Source: UBA922 sp964565405
GTDB taxonomy: Bacteria; Patescibacteriota; Patescibacteriia; Magasanikbacterales; UBA922
Assembly (NCBI GenBank): GCA_964565405.1
Contig: CAZMEW010000028.1
Coordinates: 1-7,017, forward strand
DNA length: 7,017 nucleotides
Reading direction: 5' to 3'
Shown here: positions 6,002-7,017 of the stretch, in pieces
Numbering within the stretch: position 1 is the first letter of the stretch
Layout of the letters: every line of letters begins with the position of its first letter
The notes under the pieces: generated by a model
What the model was told of the DNA's origin: nothing
Seen by the model: only the letters and a program-made list of their open reading frames with translations
Databases searched by the model: none
Made by a program: the position numbers and the translations under genes

Positions 6002-6541
6002 TTATACCAGCTTTTTATAGAGCTCATAGGCGGTCATTGCACCATTGAGGGCCGAGTGTGGCAGAGGCTCAGGCGGGATGCCCCATTTTTGACATGCTGT
6101 ACGGAGGCTAATGCTCTCCCCTCCCTTCAAGCCCTTGATCCAGGCTATAGAGAGCATGTCGAGCTTGTCATGGTTTGCCTTCGTGCTCATAGGATTTTGA
6201 ATACCACATTCCCAAAAAGCCTGATTGATAAAAGCCCAGTCGAATGCCACATTGTATGCACAAAAAATGGCTTCCTGAGTCAGCTCCGCATATTCGCGCA
6301 TAGCTTCAATTAGCGGTACGGCATCAGCCCAGTCCTCCTCCTTGTATCCATTGACCTCGATCGCCTCAGGGATCGCGTTTTCGATCCTTACTGGCTTTAT
6401 TTTTTTATTAAAGGTTTTTTTGATCTCAAAAGTATTTTGATCAAAGAGCACGAGCCCAATCTCAAGTATCTCGTGCACTCCGGGCACATCTCCCGATGAT
6501 TCAATATCCGTCATTGCTATAAGTCTCTCAGATGATTTCAT
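6002..6541 (-). CDS. DnaQ-like (DEDDh) 3'-5' exonuclease with altered motif III
   Basis: A 179-aa single-domain exonuclease of the DnaQ/RNase T superfamily, which hydrolyses DNA or RNA from the 3' end using two metal ions. Motif Exo I is 'TDIESSG' (D12, E14). Exo II is 'NVAFDWAFI' (N97, F100, D101). 'KLDMLSIAW' (126-134) matches the usual 'hDT-hxLA' stretch. Exo III is 'HSALNGA' (H162). In the canonical HxALxDA motif the last metal ligand is Asp five residues after the His; here that position (167) is Gly. Catalysis may be impaired, or this may be a subfamily trait, since I have a vague recollection of CPR relatives with 'NGA' at this point. Met1 is preferred over Met10 because residues 6-11 form the first beta strand. 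The gene follows the SRPBCC gene by 11 nt, without a Shine-Dalgarno or clear promoter of its own, so the two are probably cotranscribed. It is near 50% GC. Confidence 0.9.
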   Translation of the reverse strand: MKSSERLIAMTDIESSGDVPGVHEILEIGLVLFDQNTFEIKKTFNKKIKPVRIENAIPEAIEVNGYKEEDWADAVPLIEAMREYAELTQEAIFCAYNVAFDWAFINQAFWECGIQNPMSTKANHDKLDMLSIAWIKGLKGGESISLRTACQKWGIPPEPLPHSALNGAMTAYELYKKLV

Positions 6542-6552
6542 TTAAACTAAAG

Positions 6553-6999
6553 TTATTTTTCCACTCTTTTCTTTAACTCATTTATAACAGCTTTTTCCCA
6601 ATATTTCATCGAATACCAGTGGATCAAAGGTGTCGCAATAAGACGAAGCCACGGCTTAAGGATTGATACCTGGTACGTGTAGTCGACTAGGGTACCACCC
6701 TCAGTCTCAGAGAGCAGAAGCTCCTCGTGACCGGAGGTCCCAAATTTTGGGCTTACATTATCTGAAATAAATCCCCGCTCGGGGAGTATCTGAGTTTTCA
6801 TCTGCACAGGGAATTTACTTCCAAAGGACCTTACACTTGCCTCTATTTCTAAATAGTCGCCTTCTCTTTTTTTGATCTCTATCGTCTCAGCAACCTTTGG
6901 AAAATATTTTGGAAAGTTTTCAAAATCAGTAATCATACGAAACACTTCTCCCTTCGGCGCCTTTACAATCCACTGCTTGTGAAGTGTTATTGATTTCAT
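6553..6999 (-). CDS. SRPBCC/START-like ligand-binding protein (COQ10/cyclase type)
   Basis: A 148-aa protein that fits the SRPBCC (START/polyketide cyclase/COQ10-like) fold. 'VKAPKGEVFRMITDFENFPKYFP' (12-34) is the classic opening of the family, with beta 1, the two short helices and the 'D-F-E-N-Y/F-P' turn. A run of beta strands follows ('YLEIEAS', 'FPVQMKTQI', 'HEELLLSE', 'TLVDYTYQV'). A long C-terminal amphipathic helix (about 131-147) closes the hydrophobic pocket. Members bind lipids, quinones or other hydrophobic ligands, or act as cyclases or hydrolases; nothing here identifies the ligand. There is no signal peptide, so it is cytoplasmic. Length is normal for the family. The start is preceded by an extended -10 only 7 nt away and no Shine-Dalgarno, so the mRNA is probably leaderless. 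It is the first gene of a pair with the exonuclease. Confidence 0.88.
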   Translation of the reverse strand: MKSITLHKQWIVKAPKGEVFRMITDFENFPKYFPKVAETIEIKKREGDYLEIEASVRSFGSKFPVQMKTQILPERGFISDNVSPKFGTSGHEELLLSETEGGTLVDYTYQVSILKPWLRLIATPLIHWYSMKYWEKAVINELKKRVEK

Positions 7000-7006
7000 A
7001 TCTTAT

Positions 7007-7015
7007 ATTTTAACA
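7007..7015 (-). promoter_or_regulatory. Candidate extended -10, leaderless promoter of the SRPBCC gene
   Basis: The minus strand reads TGTTAAAAT, an extended -10 with hexamer TAAAAT (5 of 6, 7007-7012), 7 nt before the ATG at 6999. The predicted start falls on the base before the ATG or on its A, giving a leaderless transcript. Any -35 lies outside the window. Confidence 0.5.
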
Positions 7016-7017
7016 TG

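Noticed and set aside
1..7017. CRISPR array, tRNA, rRNA or insertion sequence
   Set aside because: I found no spaced direct repeats, no tRNA-like cloverleaf arms with a T-loop motif, no transposase-like protein and no terminal inverted repeats.

Overview
The window looks like part of a Candidate Phyla Radiation (Patescibacteria) chromosome, or a similar ultrasmall bacterium. The main evidence is a short MurE-type ligase with no UDP-binding N-terminal domain and a hydrophobic/basic leader. Its internal 'KMTMPGRFF' and 'EVTSEGIKQ' stretches match what I remember of CPR MurE homologues. Genes are tightly packed, often overlap, and mostly lack Shine-Dalgarno sequences. TAA, TAG and TGA are all used as stops, so UGA is not recoded and the code is table 11. 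This placement comes from recall and pattern, not from a search.

All seven credible genes are on the minus strand, so biological order runs from right to left. Region A (about 5960-7017, near 50% GC in the lines I counted) holds an SRPBCC/START-like protein and, 11 nt later, a DnaQ-like 3'-5' exonuclease. Region B (724-5959, about 22-35% GC in sampled lines) is one compact operon. It encodes a MurE-like ligase, a MurF-like ligase, a single-pass membrane protein with a large extracytoplasmic part, and a polytopic membrane protein resembling GT-C glycosyltransferases. Successive genes overlap by 31, 8 and 14 nt. Region C (1-723, about 57% GC in sampled lines) is a self-contained single-gene unit. 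It has a strong sigma70-type promoter, a perfect 8-bp stem-loop at the predicted 5' end of the mRNA, a good Shine-Dalgarno, a 169-aa protein of unknown function, and a hairpin/T-tract terminator.

The likely story for region B is envelope building. Two ATP-dependent amide ligases act on the cytoplasmic side, and two membrane proteins sit at or outside the membrane. The operon may serve ordinary CPR peptidoglycan synthesis. The MurF-like protein, however, has lost several canonical Mur ligase residues, and the MurE-like protein lacks the usual DNPR/DNPA-type amino-acid selectivity motif. A modified or separate surface polymer is therefore an open possibility. The two features most worth a second look are this ligase/membrane operon and the GC-rich, strongly equipped orphan gene at 107-616, whose C-terminus may be a divergent RyR-type domain.
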